Shown here: positions 1 to 5,891 of the stretch, one piece after another
How the letters are laid out: the number at the start of each line of letters is the position of its first letter
Numbering within the stretch: position 1 is the first letter of the stretch
Source: JBFWNZ01 sp050250795
GTDB taxonomy: Bacteria > Pseudomonadota > Alphaproteobacteria > UBA8366
DNA: 6,018 bases
Assembly (NCBI GenBank): GCA_050250795.1
Contig: JBFWNZ010000251.1
Location: forward strand, 1-6,018
Reading direction: 5' to 3'
Program-made: the position numbers and the translations under genes
Notes under the pieces: generated by a model
Databases searched by the model: none
Told to the model about the DNA's origin: nothing
What the model saw: only the letters and a program-made list of their open reading frames with translations

Positions 1-141
1 CCAGACGCCGTCGCCCAGGATGAAGCCGCTGTCGAATACCGACACCTTCGCCTGGGCGCGCGGCACCAGGGCGCCGTTGACGTAGATCAGGATTTCCGCG
101 TTGCGCGGGTCCTCGGCAAAGCGATGCGTTCCCGTCGGCAC
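1..141 (-). CDS. Class IV PLP-dependent aminotransferase (BCAT / D-amino-acid aminotransferase type), N-terminal 47 codons only
   Basis: Class IV (fold type IV) aminotransferases move an amino group between amino acids and 2-oxo acids in the cytosol, using pyridoxal phosphate. Only the N-terminus is present, because the frame runs off the left edge. The translation has the family's entry strand IYVNGALVPRA (about residues 19-29), followed by KVSVFDSGFILGDGVW (residues 32-47), the usual 'AxVSVxDxGFxxGDGVxE' motif. The catalytic lysine lies outside the window. The start is a GTG at 139-141. It is chosen because GGAGGG (149-154) sits 7 nt upstream and no in-frame ATG precedes the conserved block. 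The gene follows the CoA-transferase by 85 nt on the same strand. The visible part cannot separate branched-chain, D-amino-acid, aminodeoxychorismate-lyase-like or (R)-amine transaminases. The family call is firm; the substrate is unknown. Confidence 0.85.
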   Translation of the reverse strand, partial: MPTGTHRFAEDPRNAEILIYVNGALVPRAQAKVSVFDSGFILGDGVW

Positions 142-148
142 ACCCCTG

Positions 149-154
149 CCCTCC
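149..154 (-). promoter_or_regulatory. Ribosome binding site deciding a GTG start
   Basis: GGAGGG on the minus strand lies 7 nt before the GTG at 139-141. It is the strongest Shine-Dalgarno match in the 85-nt gap and is the main reason for choosing this non-ATG start for the class IV aminotransferase. Confidence 0.7.
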
Positions 155-157
155 GTC

Positions 158-171
158 TCTCGCAGGCGAGA
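158..171. repeat. Short perfect inverted repeat just upstream of the class IV aminotransferase RBS
   Basis: TCTCGC and GCGAGA form a perfect 6-bp dyad around a 2-nt centre; as RNA this would be a 5-bp stem with a 4-nt loop. It ends 3 nt before the GGAGGG ribosome binding site. It could be a small operator or a leader hairpin that tunes access to the ribosome binding site. There is no T tract, so it is not a terminator. A dyad of this size can occur by chance in GC-rich DNA. Confidence 0.3.
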
Positions 172-218
172 CAGTATTAAGGAGGAACGACGCTTCCGCT
201 ATGCCTCCAATGCGCGAT

Positions 219-238
219 GCCGCCGATTATTCGGCGGC
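219..238 (-). repeat. 8-bp GC-rich stem-loop spanning the CoA-transferase stop codon
   Basis: GCCGCCGA (219-226) and TCGGCGGC (231-238) are perfect reverse complements separated by TTAT, which includes the stop codon (227-229). On the minus-strand transcript this is a strong tetraloop hairpin at the 3' end of the CoA-transferase gene. The bases after it are CATCGCGC rather than a U run, so a classical intrinsic terminator is not supported. It may protect an mRNA 3' end, pause transcription, or only reflect GC-rich codons. Confidence 0.4.
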
Positions 239-1447
239 GGGGCGGCTTTTCGTCGCCACGATGGAGCGGCCCTCCAGATCGGCGATCTCGGCCTCCCCCA
301 GGCCCATCTCACGCAGAATCTCACGGGTATGCTCGCCCGGCAGCGGCGGTTGCCGCCGCAGACCGAGATCGTGGCCGTCCAGTTCGATGGGCAGGCGCGG
401 CAGCTTCAGGGTCCGGCCGTCGGGCAGCATCGTCTGCATCATTCGGCCTTCGGCATTCAACTGCGGATCGTCGAACAAGTCCTCGGGCCGGGCGACCGGC
501 GCGAAGGGGATGTTCATCTCTTCGCAGATGCGCAGGAAGTCCTCGGAATTCAGCCGCTTGACCACGTCGGCGACGATGGGCTGGATGCGGGGGCGTGCCG
601 CGACGCGCTGCTCGTTGGTCTTGAGTTCCGGATCGGCCAGCAGGTCGGGGCGGTCGAAGCGTTCGCAGAAGCGCCGCCAATGGTTGTCGCTGGTGATGCC
701 GACGAAAATCTGCTTGCCGTCCGCGGTCTCGAACGGCTCGTAGATGGCCCAGGCGCCCCAGCGCTCGGGCAGCGGCGGCACCGGCTTGCCGGCGATCACG
801 CTGCCGGCCATATGCTGGGCCATCAGATAAGTGGTGCTCTCGTAAAGCGCGCTCTTCACCAGTTGACCGCGGCCGGTCTGGTCGCGCTCGCGCAGCGCTG
901 CCAGGATCGCCAGGGCCCCGAACGTGCCGCCCAGCACGTCGATCACCGAAGCGCCGGCGCGAAGCGGCCGGCCGCGCGGGCCGGTCATGTAAGCGAGACC
1001 GCCCATGAACTGCACCACCTCGTCCAACGCCTGCCGGTTCTCGTAGGGTCCGCTGAGGAAACCCTTGAGCGAGCAGTAGATCAGGCGGGGATTGATCTTG
1101 GACAGCGCGTCGTAGCCGCAGCCGAGCCGGTCCATCGTGCCCGGCGCGAAATTCTCGGTCACGATGTCGGCCTGCTCGACCATGCGATAGACGAGATCGC
1201 GTCCCGCCTCGGTCTTGAGGTCGATGGCAATGCTGCGCTTGTTGCGGTTGTAGGTGACGAAGAAGCCCGCGGCGAAGCCGGACAGCCGCCGGGTCTTGTC
1301 GCCTTCGGCGGGCTCCACCTTGATCACATCGGCGCCGAGATCGGCCAGAACCAACCCGCAGGACGGACCCATGATGGTCTGAACGAATTCGAGGACGCGC
1401 AGCCCCTTGAGCGGCAGCGACGCCTCACTGGTGCGAGCATCGGTCAT
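227..1447 (-). CDS. Family III (CaiB/BaiF) CoA-transferase, 406 aa
   Basis: Members of this family move CoA from an acyl-CoA donor to a carboxylic acid through an aspartyl-CoA thioester, as cytosolic interlocked dimers. What shows it: the opening block LKGLRVLEF..MGPSCGLVLADLGADVIKVEP (about 13-46), NKRSIAIDLK (69-78), VTENFAPGTMDRLG (96-109), and VIDVLGGTFGALAILAAL (168-185), where D170 aligns with the catalytic Asp169 of formyl-CoA transferase, followed by TGRGQLVKSALYES (191-204). The C-terminus has the usual LPGEHTREIL. Length fits the family (about 380-430 aa). The ATG at 1447 is chosen because GAGGG (1456-1460) lies 8 nt upstream and conservation starts just after it. The frame stays open for 93 more codons, but these lie opposite the end of the preceding gene and look unlike the family. 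Recalled from the Frc sequence, the GGGGQ glycine loop and Gln17 are not matched here, so formyl-CoA/oxalate activity is unlikely. The acid substrate is unknown. Confidence 0.93.
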   Translation of the reverse strand: MTDARTSEASLPLKGLRVLEFVQTIMGPSCGLVLADLGADVIKVEPAEGDKTRRLSGFAAGFFVTYNRNKRSIAIDLKTEAGRDLVYRMVEQADIVTENFAPGTMDRLGCGYDALSKINPRLIYCSLKGFLSGPYENRQALDEVVQFMGGLAYMTGPRGRPLRAGASVIDVLGGTFGALAILAALRERDQTGRGQLVKSALYESTTYLMAQHMAGSVIAGKPVPPLPERWGAWAIYEPFETADGKQIFVGITSDNHWRRFCERFDRPDLLADPELKTNEQRVAARPRIQPIVADVVKRLNSEDFLRICEEMNIPFAPVARPEDLFDDPQLNAEGRMMQTMLPDGRTLKLPRLPIELDGHDLGLRRQPPLPGEHTREILREMGLGEAEIADLEGRSIVATKSRPAAE

Positions 1448-1493
1448 GGTCGGTTCCCTCGCGGTCGGGTAATGAATGCAGGGCGCTCTTCTG

Positions 1494-2357
1494 TCACAGA
1501 TCGATTTCCAGCCACAAGGGCTGGTGGTCGGAACCCTCTGCGGCATTGTCGACGCGAACCCCGCGAATGCGGGGGGCGAGACCGGCGCTGACGAAGGCAT
1601 AGTCGATCCGCCGTTGCCCGCCGGGGTCGAATTTCGTGGCGCCGCTACCGCCCTGCCCGGCGCGTTCCCACGCATCGACAAAGCCGTCCATGGCGGTGAC
1701 ACGGCCATATTTCCGCGCATCGGCAAGGCCGGTTAATTCAATATATTCAGGTGTCTCCGGTTCCATATTGAAGTCGCCCAGAAGGATTGCGCCATCGGCC
1801 GTAGGCGGCGGCGGGGCCTGCCTGTCCCAGGCCGGCGACGGGCCGGAGCGGACGCCGCCATCCTCGCGCGCCTCGCGATGGATGGCGCGGAGGCGCTGTG
1901 TCTGGCGAAGGCGTTCCGCGCTTGAGACATGGCCGAGATGCACGGAGTAGATACGTGCCGGGCCGTTCGGACAGGCGATCACGCATTCCAGGGCGGAGCG
2001 CTGCAGACTGAGCTGGTCGAGCAGGTTCAGCTTGGGAAGAAGGTGGTTCCGCACGGCCAGGATCGGATGGCGCGACAGCAGAAGATTGCCGAATTGCCGC
2101 CGGCGGCGCAGGACGCGGCCGCTGCTATCGGCGAGGCTTCCATCCTCATCCACGCCGGGGCCATAGGCGACATGACGGTCCGGCAGCAGCGCCGAAAGTG
2201 CCGCCACCTGGTCCGTCATGTCCGATCGCGCCCAGAAGCGGTCCACCTCCTGCAGCGCAATGACGTCGGCCGAATCGATCTCCGCGGCAATGCGCGGCAG
2301 ATCGACCCGTCCGTCCTTACCCCGTCCGAACTGGATATTGTAGCTGACGAGTTGCAC
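1494..2357 (-). CDS. Endonuclease/exonuclease/phosphatase (EEP) superfamily hydrolase, 287 aa
   Basis: The EEP fold (DNase I, exonuclease III, sphingomyelinase, inositol-phosphatase relatives) cleaves phosphodiester or phosphomonoester bonds with a divalent metal. All the expected motifs appear in order: LVSYNIQFG with N7; VIALQEVD with metal-binding E37; YSVHLGH with H140; LLGDFNMEP with D195 and N197; RRIDYAFVS with D252; and GSDHQPLWLEI with D277-H278. The active site therefore looks intact. There is no signal peptide or membrane segment, so it is probably cytosolic. The start is taken as GTG at 2355-2357, with AAGGA (2367-2371) 9 nt upstream. It directly precedes the first conserved strand and leaves a 19-nt gap to the aminotransferase stop. 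An upstream in-frame ATG at 2429 would overlap that gene and add a basic, unconserved tail. Residues 168-187 form a Gly/Pro-rich loop between the H140 and D195 strands. Substrate is unknown, and nucleic acid, lipid or sugar phosphate are all possible. Confidence 0.9.
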   Translation of the reverse strand: MQLVSYNIQFGRGKDGRVDLPRIAAEIDSADVIALQEVDRFWARSDMTDQVAALSALLPDRHVAYGPGVDEDGSLADSSGRVLRRRRQFGNLLLSRHPILAVRNHLLPKLNLLDQLSLQRSALECVIACPNGPARIYSVHLGHVSSAERLRQTQRLRAIHREAREDGGVRSGPSPAWDRQAPPPPTADGAILLGDFNMEPETPEYIELTGLADARKYGRVTAMDGFVDAWERAGQGGSGATKFDPGGQRRIDYAFVSAGLAPRIRGVRVDNAAEGSDHQPLWLEIDL

Positions 2358-2366
2358 GGGGCCCCG
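2357..2366. repeat. Perfect 10-bp GC palindrome between RBS and GTG of the EEP gene
   Basis: CGGGGCCCCG fills the interval between the AAGGA ribosome binding site and the GTG start, and includes the G of the start codon on the minus strand. A perfect palindrome without a spacer forms only a weak intramolecular hairpin (3 bp around a GGCC loop). It may lower translation of the EEP protein relative to the aminotransferase before it, or may be chance. Confidence 0.3.
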
Positions 2367-2376
2367 TCCTTGGGCG

Positions 2377-3759
2377 TCAGGCGATGTCGCCCTCCTCCTT
2401 GAGCATGCGGATCGCCTTGCGCACGGCATTCACCGTGATGTCGACGTCGTCCGCGGTATGCACGCCGGAGGTGAGTCCGGCCGGCTTGCCGTTCACGTCC
2501 ACGCCGTTGAGGATCATGGCGAGGCGGAACTTGTGCGACATCTGCTTGCTGCCGCCCTTCACGTCGTCGACCTTGAGGCGCGTCGGATCGAAGGTCTTCG
2601 GCTCGATGTCCCAGCCCTTGGGGTTGGTGAAGATGTGGAAGGCCGAATACTCGCCATAGCAGGACCAGCGCACGCCTTCCTCGGTGAACACCTCGTTGAG
2701 GGCGTTTCGGATATCCGCCGCGCGGGCATTCGCGGCGGCGCAGACGCCGCCCTCCGCCAGCACGCTGAGCGTCGCTACGCCGGCCGAGGCCGAGATCGGG
2801 TTGGCATTGAAGGTGCCCTGATGGCCGATCTTCTCTTTGCCCTTGCGCGCGCTGACCTCGAAATCGAGCTGGTCGAAGATGTCGGCGCGGCCGGTGGTGG
2901 CGCCGCCCGGCAGGCCGCCCGCGAGGATCTTGGCGAGCGAGGTCATGTCCGGCTTGATGCCGTAAATCGCCTGGGCGCCGCCCTCGGACGCGCGGAATCC
3001 GGAGACGACCTCGTCGAAGATCAGGACGATGCCGCGCTCGGCGGTGACGCGCCGCAACTCGGCCACGAAATCGCGGCTCAGCGGCACCTGGCCGAAGCTG
3101 GCGCCGGTCGGCTCCAGGATCACGCAGGCGATGTCGTCGTCATTCTCCAGGATCGCGCGGGTCGCCTCGATGTCGTCCGGCGGCGCCAGCAGGACATGCT
3201 CGGCGATGCCGGGCAGCACGCCCGGCGTCGGCGTGCCGTCGAAATGGTTGGTGACGCCGAAGGCGACATGGTCCTGCCAGCCGTGGAAATGGCCCAGGAA
3301 GCGCACGATCTTGCTGCGGCCGGTATAGGCGCGCGCAAGGCGGATCGCCATCAGGTTCGCCTCGGTGCCCGAGGAGGTGAAGCGCACGCGCTCGGCGGTC
3401 GGAAACAGCTGCTTCACCAGCGCGCCCCAGCGCACCTCCAGCTCGTTGCTGGCGCCGAAATGCGTGCCGCAATCGAGCTGGCGGTGGACGGCCTCCATCA
3501 CGCGGGGATGGCAATGGCCGAGGATCATCGCGCCATGGCCGCCGAAATAATCGACGTATTCATGCCCGTCGACGTCCCATTTCCGCGAGCCCTTGGCGCG
3601 CGCGACATACAGCGCATAGGGGTCGAGCTGGCGCGAATCATGGGTGATCCCGCTCGGGAAGATCGTGCCGGCCTCGGCGGCCAGACGCTCGGAGCCCGGC
3701 GTGTATTCGCGGTAGGCGGCGACGATCCGTGAATTCGTGAGGGAGGTGCTGTCAGGCAT
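2377..3759 (-). CDS. Class III PLP-dependent aminotransferase / GSAM-like aminomutase, 460 aa
   Basis: This is a fold type I, class III enzyme that transfers or shifts an amino group on a non-alpha or beta-amino carboxylate in the cytosol. Seen in order: WDVDGHEYVDYFGGHGAMILGHCHP (61-85), SSGTEANLMAIRLARAYTGR (129-148) for the PLP phosphate, HFHGW (157-161), ILEPTGA (214-220), IFDEVVSGFR (247-256) with D249 pairing the pyridine nitrogen, SLAKILAGGLPGG (274-286) with Schiff-base lysine K277, and GTFNANP (315-321). The ATG at 3759 has AGGAAA (3766-3771) 6 nt upstream. The overall pattern is closest to glutamate-1-semialdehyde aminomutase and its relative beta-phenylalanine aminotransferase. It is longer than HemL (about 430 aa), with a charged insert near 302-313 and a lysine-rich stretch near 380-406, and it has NANP where HemL has SGNP. 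A housekeeping heme role is therefore unlikely. A catabolic amino or beta-amino acid transaminase is the best guess. The EEP gene follows 19 nt downstream, so the two are probably co-transcribed. Confidence 0.92.
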   Translation of the reverse strand: MPDSTSLTNSRIVAAYREYTPGSERLAAEAGTIFPSGITHDSRQLDPYALYVARAKGSRKWDVDGHEYVDYFGGHGAMILGHCHPRVMEAVHRQLDCGTHFGASNELEVRWGALVKQLFPTAERVRFTSSGTEANLMAIRLARAYTGRSKIVRFLGHFHGWQDHVAFGVTNHFDGTPTPGVLPGIAEHVLLAPPDDIEATRAILENDDDIACVILEPTGASFGQVPLSRDFVAELRRVTAERGIVLIFDEVVSGFRASEGGAQAIYGIKPDMTSLAKILAGGLPGGATTGRADIFDQLDFEVSARKGKEKIGHQGTFNANPISASAGVATLSVLAEGGVCAAANARAADIRNALNEVFTEEGVRWSCYGEYSAFHIFTNPKGWDIEPKTFDPTRLKVDDVKGGSKQMSHKFRLAMILNGVDVNGKPAGLTSGVHTADDVDITVNAVRKAIRMLKEEGDIA

Positions 3760-3849
3760 CGGACGTTTCCTGTCGGTGGGGGCGGCGCGTTCGGGCGCGT
3801 CTGACGATATTCGCAGAAGGATACCACATCGCCGTGGCGCGTCGATCCG

Positions 3850-4758
3850 TCACCCTGCTTTGCGCTGGCGGCGGAGCTGATTTTCCCGATAGGCGATGTA
3901 GCTGCCGCTCGCAAAGATCATTGACGCGCCGACATAGACGTAGAGATCGGGCAGTTCGCTGAACAGCAGGTAGCCGAACAGCGTGGCCCAGAGCAGCTTC
4001 ACGAACTCGACCGGCGTGACGACGTTGGTGTCGCCCTCCTTCAGCGCCTGGGCCATGAGGACATGGGCATAGGAGCCGGTCAGGCCGATCAGGAACAGCC
4101 ATCCATACTGTATCGGGGTCGGCCAGACCCAGTTGGGCAGCGCCGCGACGAGGGTCAGCGGCGTCATCAGCAGATACATGTACATCGTCGTGGTGATGCT
4201 CGACTCGGTACGGCCGAGCACCTTGATGACGATAAGGGTCAGTGCCCAGGCCGCGGCCGAGATGAGAACGGCGATGGAGCCGAGGTCCAGCCCCGCCTCG
4301 GGCCGGATGATGACGTAGGTGCCGGCGAAGCCGAACAGGATCGCGCTCCACCGGCGATAGCTGATCTTCTCGCCGAGGAAAAACACCGCCAGCAGGGTCG
4401 CGAACAGCGGCGAGGCGAATTGCAGGGCCGTCACCTGGGCCAGCGGCGCCACGCCCAGCGCATAGAAGAAGCCGAGCGCGCTGACCGTCTGCAGCAGGGC
4501 CCGCACGCCGTGCAGGCCCAGCCGCGTCGTGCGCAGGATGCCGATGCCGTGCTTCAGGAACCAGGGCGAGAGCGCGACGAGGCCGAAGATCGTCCGGAAG
4601 AACGCGACCTCGAAAGTGTGCATCTCCTTGGCCAGGTACTTGACCATGGAGTGCTGGACGACGAGCACAAGCGTCGCCGCCAGCATGAGGCCCATGCCGC
4701 GCAGGTTCCCCCGTCCCGAAGCTGCGGTCCCACCGGAGGAACCCTGCGGCACGGCCAT
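3850..4758 (-). CDS. EamA/RhaT-type drug/metabolite transporter (DMT superfamily), 302 aa
   Basis: This is an inner-membrane permease of the ten-helix EamA family, whose members move small metabolites, often outward. Two repeated five-helix halves can be read. Approximate helices are 22-40, 50-69, 84-104, 106-127, 134-151, 158-181, 188-208, 216-236, 246-268 and 271-290. The first half ends in the family signature LQFASPLFATLLAVFFLGE (112-130), and the second half has its counterpart near VVTPVEFVKLLWATLFGYLLFSE (246-268). The C-terminus RENQLRRQRKAG is basic, fitting a cytosolic tail. The ATG at 4758 lies 4 nt after the SDR stop with no good ribosome binding site, so translation is probably coupled. 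A second possible start is Met22 (ATG at 4693-4695, with GGGGGAA 10 nt upstream), which begins right at the first helix. Substrate and direction cannot be told from sequence. Confidence 0.93.
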   Translation of the reverse strand: MAVPQGSSGGTAASGRGNLRGMGLMLAATLVLVVQHSMVKYLAKEMHTFEVAFFRTIFGLVALSPWFLKHGIGILRTTRLGLHGVRALLQTVSALGFFYALGVAPLAQVTALQFASPLFATLLAVFFLGEKISYRRWSAILFGFAGTYVIIRPEAGLDLGSIAVLISAAAWALTLIVIKVLGRTESSITTTMYMYLLMTPLTLVAALPNWVWPTPIQYGWLFLIGLTGSYAHVLMAQALKEGDTNVVTPVEFVKLLWATLFGYLLFSELPDLYVYVGASMIFASGSYIAYRENQLRRQRKAG

Positions 4759-4762
4759 CCGC

Positions 4763-5710
4763 TCAGCCGATCGGCGGCATCTGCCGCTCCGCGCGCGCCT
4801 TGTTGATCTGGTCGCGCAGGCGCTGCTCCAGCGAAGGAAGCTTGTAGTTCAGGTCTTTCTCCAGGATGCCGGCGTCGAAATGGTTCGCCTGGACATAGGT
4901 GACGGCGTCCGCCGCGATGCCGATCTTCGCATCCGGCAGCAGCTTCTTCGTCGCGGCGACGATCTCGCCCATCGAGGCGCGGTTGGTCGGGCACATATAG
5001 GCGTGGCGGGTGAGGCCCTCGGCGAAGCACAGGCGCACCATCAGGTCGGCCACGTCATCGACATAGATGTAGGCGGAGGTCTGCTCGGCCGCGAGGCTGG
5101 AGACCGCGGCCTCGCCCACGGCGGCCAGGGAGACGACGCGCGACGCCTCGCCGCTGCGGCCGGTGTTGCGGCCATGGCCGATCACCGTGCTGACGCGCAG
5201 GGCGCGGCAGTCCAGGCCGTACTCCTTGGTATAGGCGTTGGCGACGAACTCGTTCACCACCTTGGACAGGCTATAGAGCGACCAGGGCTTGATCCACGAG
5301 TTCTCGTCGATCGGCGCGTCGCCGTATTCGCTCTGGTCGCCGTAGATCGAGATCGAGCTGGGATAGACCACCCGCTTCACGCCGCACAGGCGCGCCGCCT
5401 CGAACACGTTGTTGCAGCCGTTGATGTTGATATCGACGCCCAGCAGCGGGTCGGTCTCGGTCTGCGGCAGAAGCAGGGCTGCCGTGTGAATCACGCGATC
5501 CACGCCGTTCTGCTGCATCGCCGAGACCAGTGCCGGACGGTCGGTCACGTTGGCCTGAACCGGCTTCAACCGCGCGTTGTCGCGCAGGTCGTCGAGGCGC
5601 CCCGCGCCGAAGTCGCGATCCACGGCAATCACGGTCTCGCCGCGATCCAGAAGGTTGCGCACGATGTGCGAGCCGATCAGGCCGGCTGCGCCGGTCACGA
5701 GGACGGGCAT
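4763..5710 (-). CDS. NAD(P)-dependent epimerase/dehydratase, extended SDR, 315 aa
   Basis: Extended short-chain dehydrogenases of this family oxidise, epimerise or dehydrate sugars, polyols or other hydroxy compounds with bound NAD(P) in the cytosol. Seen: the Rossmann loop GAAGLIG (7-13, GxxGxxG); an acidic residue after the second strand, D31 in AVDRD, which favours NAD over NADP; HTAALL (75-80); the catalytic region YPSSISIYG (116-124) with S118/S119; and YSLSK (146-150) with Y146 and K150 of the YxxxK pair. Further on are LRVSTVIGHGRNTG (171-184) and YIYVDDVADLMVRL (214-227). Length is normal. The ATG at 5710 has GGGGAG (5718-5723) 7 nt upstream. This is the first gene behind the proposed promoter at 5768-5797, and it is coupled to the transporter by a 4-nt gap. 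It resembles UDP-glucose 4-epimerase in layout, but the neighbours are not cell-surface sugar genes. A simple dehydrogenase of a small hydroxy acid or aldose is equally possible. Confidence 0.92.
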   Translation of the reverse strand: MPVLVTGAAGLIGSHIVRNLLDRGETVIAVDRDFGAGRLDDLRDNARLKPVQANVTDRPALVSAMQQNGVDRVIHTAALLLPQTETDPLLGVDININGCNNVFEAARLCGVKRVVYPSSISIYGDQSEYGDAPIDENSWIKPWSLYSLSKVVNEFVANAYTKEYGLDCRALRVSTVIGHGRNTGRSGEASRVVSLAAVGEAAVSSLAAEQTSAYIYVDDVADLMVRLCFAEGLTRHAYMCPTNRASMGEIVAATKKLLPDAKIGIAADAVTYVQANHFDAGILEKDLNYKLPSLEQRLRDQINKARAERQMPPIG

Positions 5711-5736
5711 GGCATTTCTCCCCGGATATTTGGATG

Positions 5737-5752
5737 GCCCCCGAATGGGGGC
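5737..5752 (-). repeat. 6-bp GC hairpin in the SDR leader
   Basis: GCCCCC (5737-5742) and GGGGGC (5747-5752) pair around a 4-nt loop. If transcription starts near 5761 from the proposed promoter, the hairpin sits almost at the 5' end of the operon mRNA and 13 nt before the GGGGAG ribosome binding site. It could stabilise the transcript, or its C-rich arm could pair with the ribosome binding site. There is no U tract. Confidence 0.35.
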
Positions 5753-5767
5753 GACTGGGCCGAAGGC

Positions 5768-5797
5768 ATCTTAGCGCGGCTGCGTCCGGATTGTCAG
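5768..5797 (-). promoter_or_regulatory. Candidate sigma70-type promoter for the leftward gene set
   Basis: Read on the minus strand, CTGACA (5792-5797, 5 of 6 to TTGACA) is followed after 18 nt by TAAGAT (5768-5773, 4 of 6 to TATAAT). This would start transcription near 5761, giving a leader of about 50 nt before the SDR start codon. It is the best match I found by eye in the 181-nt divergent region. The spacing is one base longer than ideal. Confidence 0.42.
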
Positions 5798-5819
5798 ATA
5801 CCGTGCGCGCGTGTCAGGT
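5792..5819. repeat. Two TGTCAGRT direct repeats 20 bp apart, possible operator
   Basis: TGTCAGAT (5792-5799) and TGTCAGGT (5812-5819) match at seven of eight positions. Their 20-bp spacing is close to two helical turns, so both would face the same side of the DNA. The first copy overlaps the proposed -35 of the leftward promoter. This arrangement fits a regulator binding two half-sites, but no regulator gene is present in the window and two short copies are weak evidence. Confidence 0.3.
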
Positions 5820-5830
5820 TTGTGTCCCCT

Positions 5831-5848
5831 GCCCCGGCCCTGCGGGGC
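5831..5848 (+). repeat. 6-bp GC hairpin upstream of the amidohydrolase gene
   Basis: GCCCCG (5831-5836) and CGGGGC (5843-5848) pair around a 6-nt loop, 44 nt before the rightward ATG. I could not find a convincing plus-strand -10/-35 pair in this gap, so it is unclear whether the hairpin is transcribed. The surrounding 5826-5880 stretch is very C/G-rich. Confidence 0.25.
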
Positions 5849-5891
5849 GCCGACGCTGCCCGACCGCGGCCCCAACCCTGGAGAGTACAGC

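Noticed and set aside
101..1591. 496-codon open frame on the plus strand opposite the CoA-transferase
   Set aside because: The translation is rich in Arg, Gly, His and Ala with no recognisable motif. It is the antisense frame expected from GC-rich codon bias across a clearly coding minus-strand gene.
1448..1726. A 93-codon upstream extension of the CoA-transferase
   Set aside because: It overlaps the EEP gene in another frame, lacks family similarity, and the ATG at 1447 has a proper ribosome binding site directly before the conserved domain.
1734..1754. AT-rich patch resembling a -10 region inside the EEP gene
   Set aside because: It encodes residues PEYIELTG in a conserved-looking stretch after the GDFN motif and has no matching -35, so it is explained by coding.
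2358..2429. An ATG start for the EEP gene at 2429
   Set aside because: It would overlap the aminotransferase 3' end and add 24 basic, unconserved residues. The GTG at 2357 fits the domain start and has AAGGA upstream.
2458..3732. 424-codon open frame on the plus strand opposite the class III aminotransferase
   Set aside because: The composition is low in complexity (Ala, Gly, Arg, Asp, Val, His), there is no domain pattern, and it is fully antisense to a gene with complete PLP motifs.
2377..3759. Naming the class III gene hemL
   Set aside because: The motifs are GSAM-like, but the length, the inserts and the NANP/SGNP difference, plus the neighbourhood, argue against the heme pathway enzyme.
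3760..3849. Possible promoter or terminator in the 90-nt gap between transporter and aminotransferase
   Set aside because: TATCCT and a 4-of-6 partner at short spacing can be found, and GGCGCGTC recurs, but no pair is convincing and no stem is followed by a T run.
4063..4806. 247-codon plus-strand frame opposite the transporter
   Set aside because: It is an Arg/Gln/Glu-rich, motif-free mirror of the membrane protein codons, with no ribosome binding site support.
4763..5710. Naming the SDR gene galE
   Set aside because: Only the general extended-SDR motifs are visible, and there are no sugar-nucleotide or polysaccharide genes around it.
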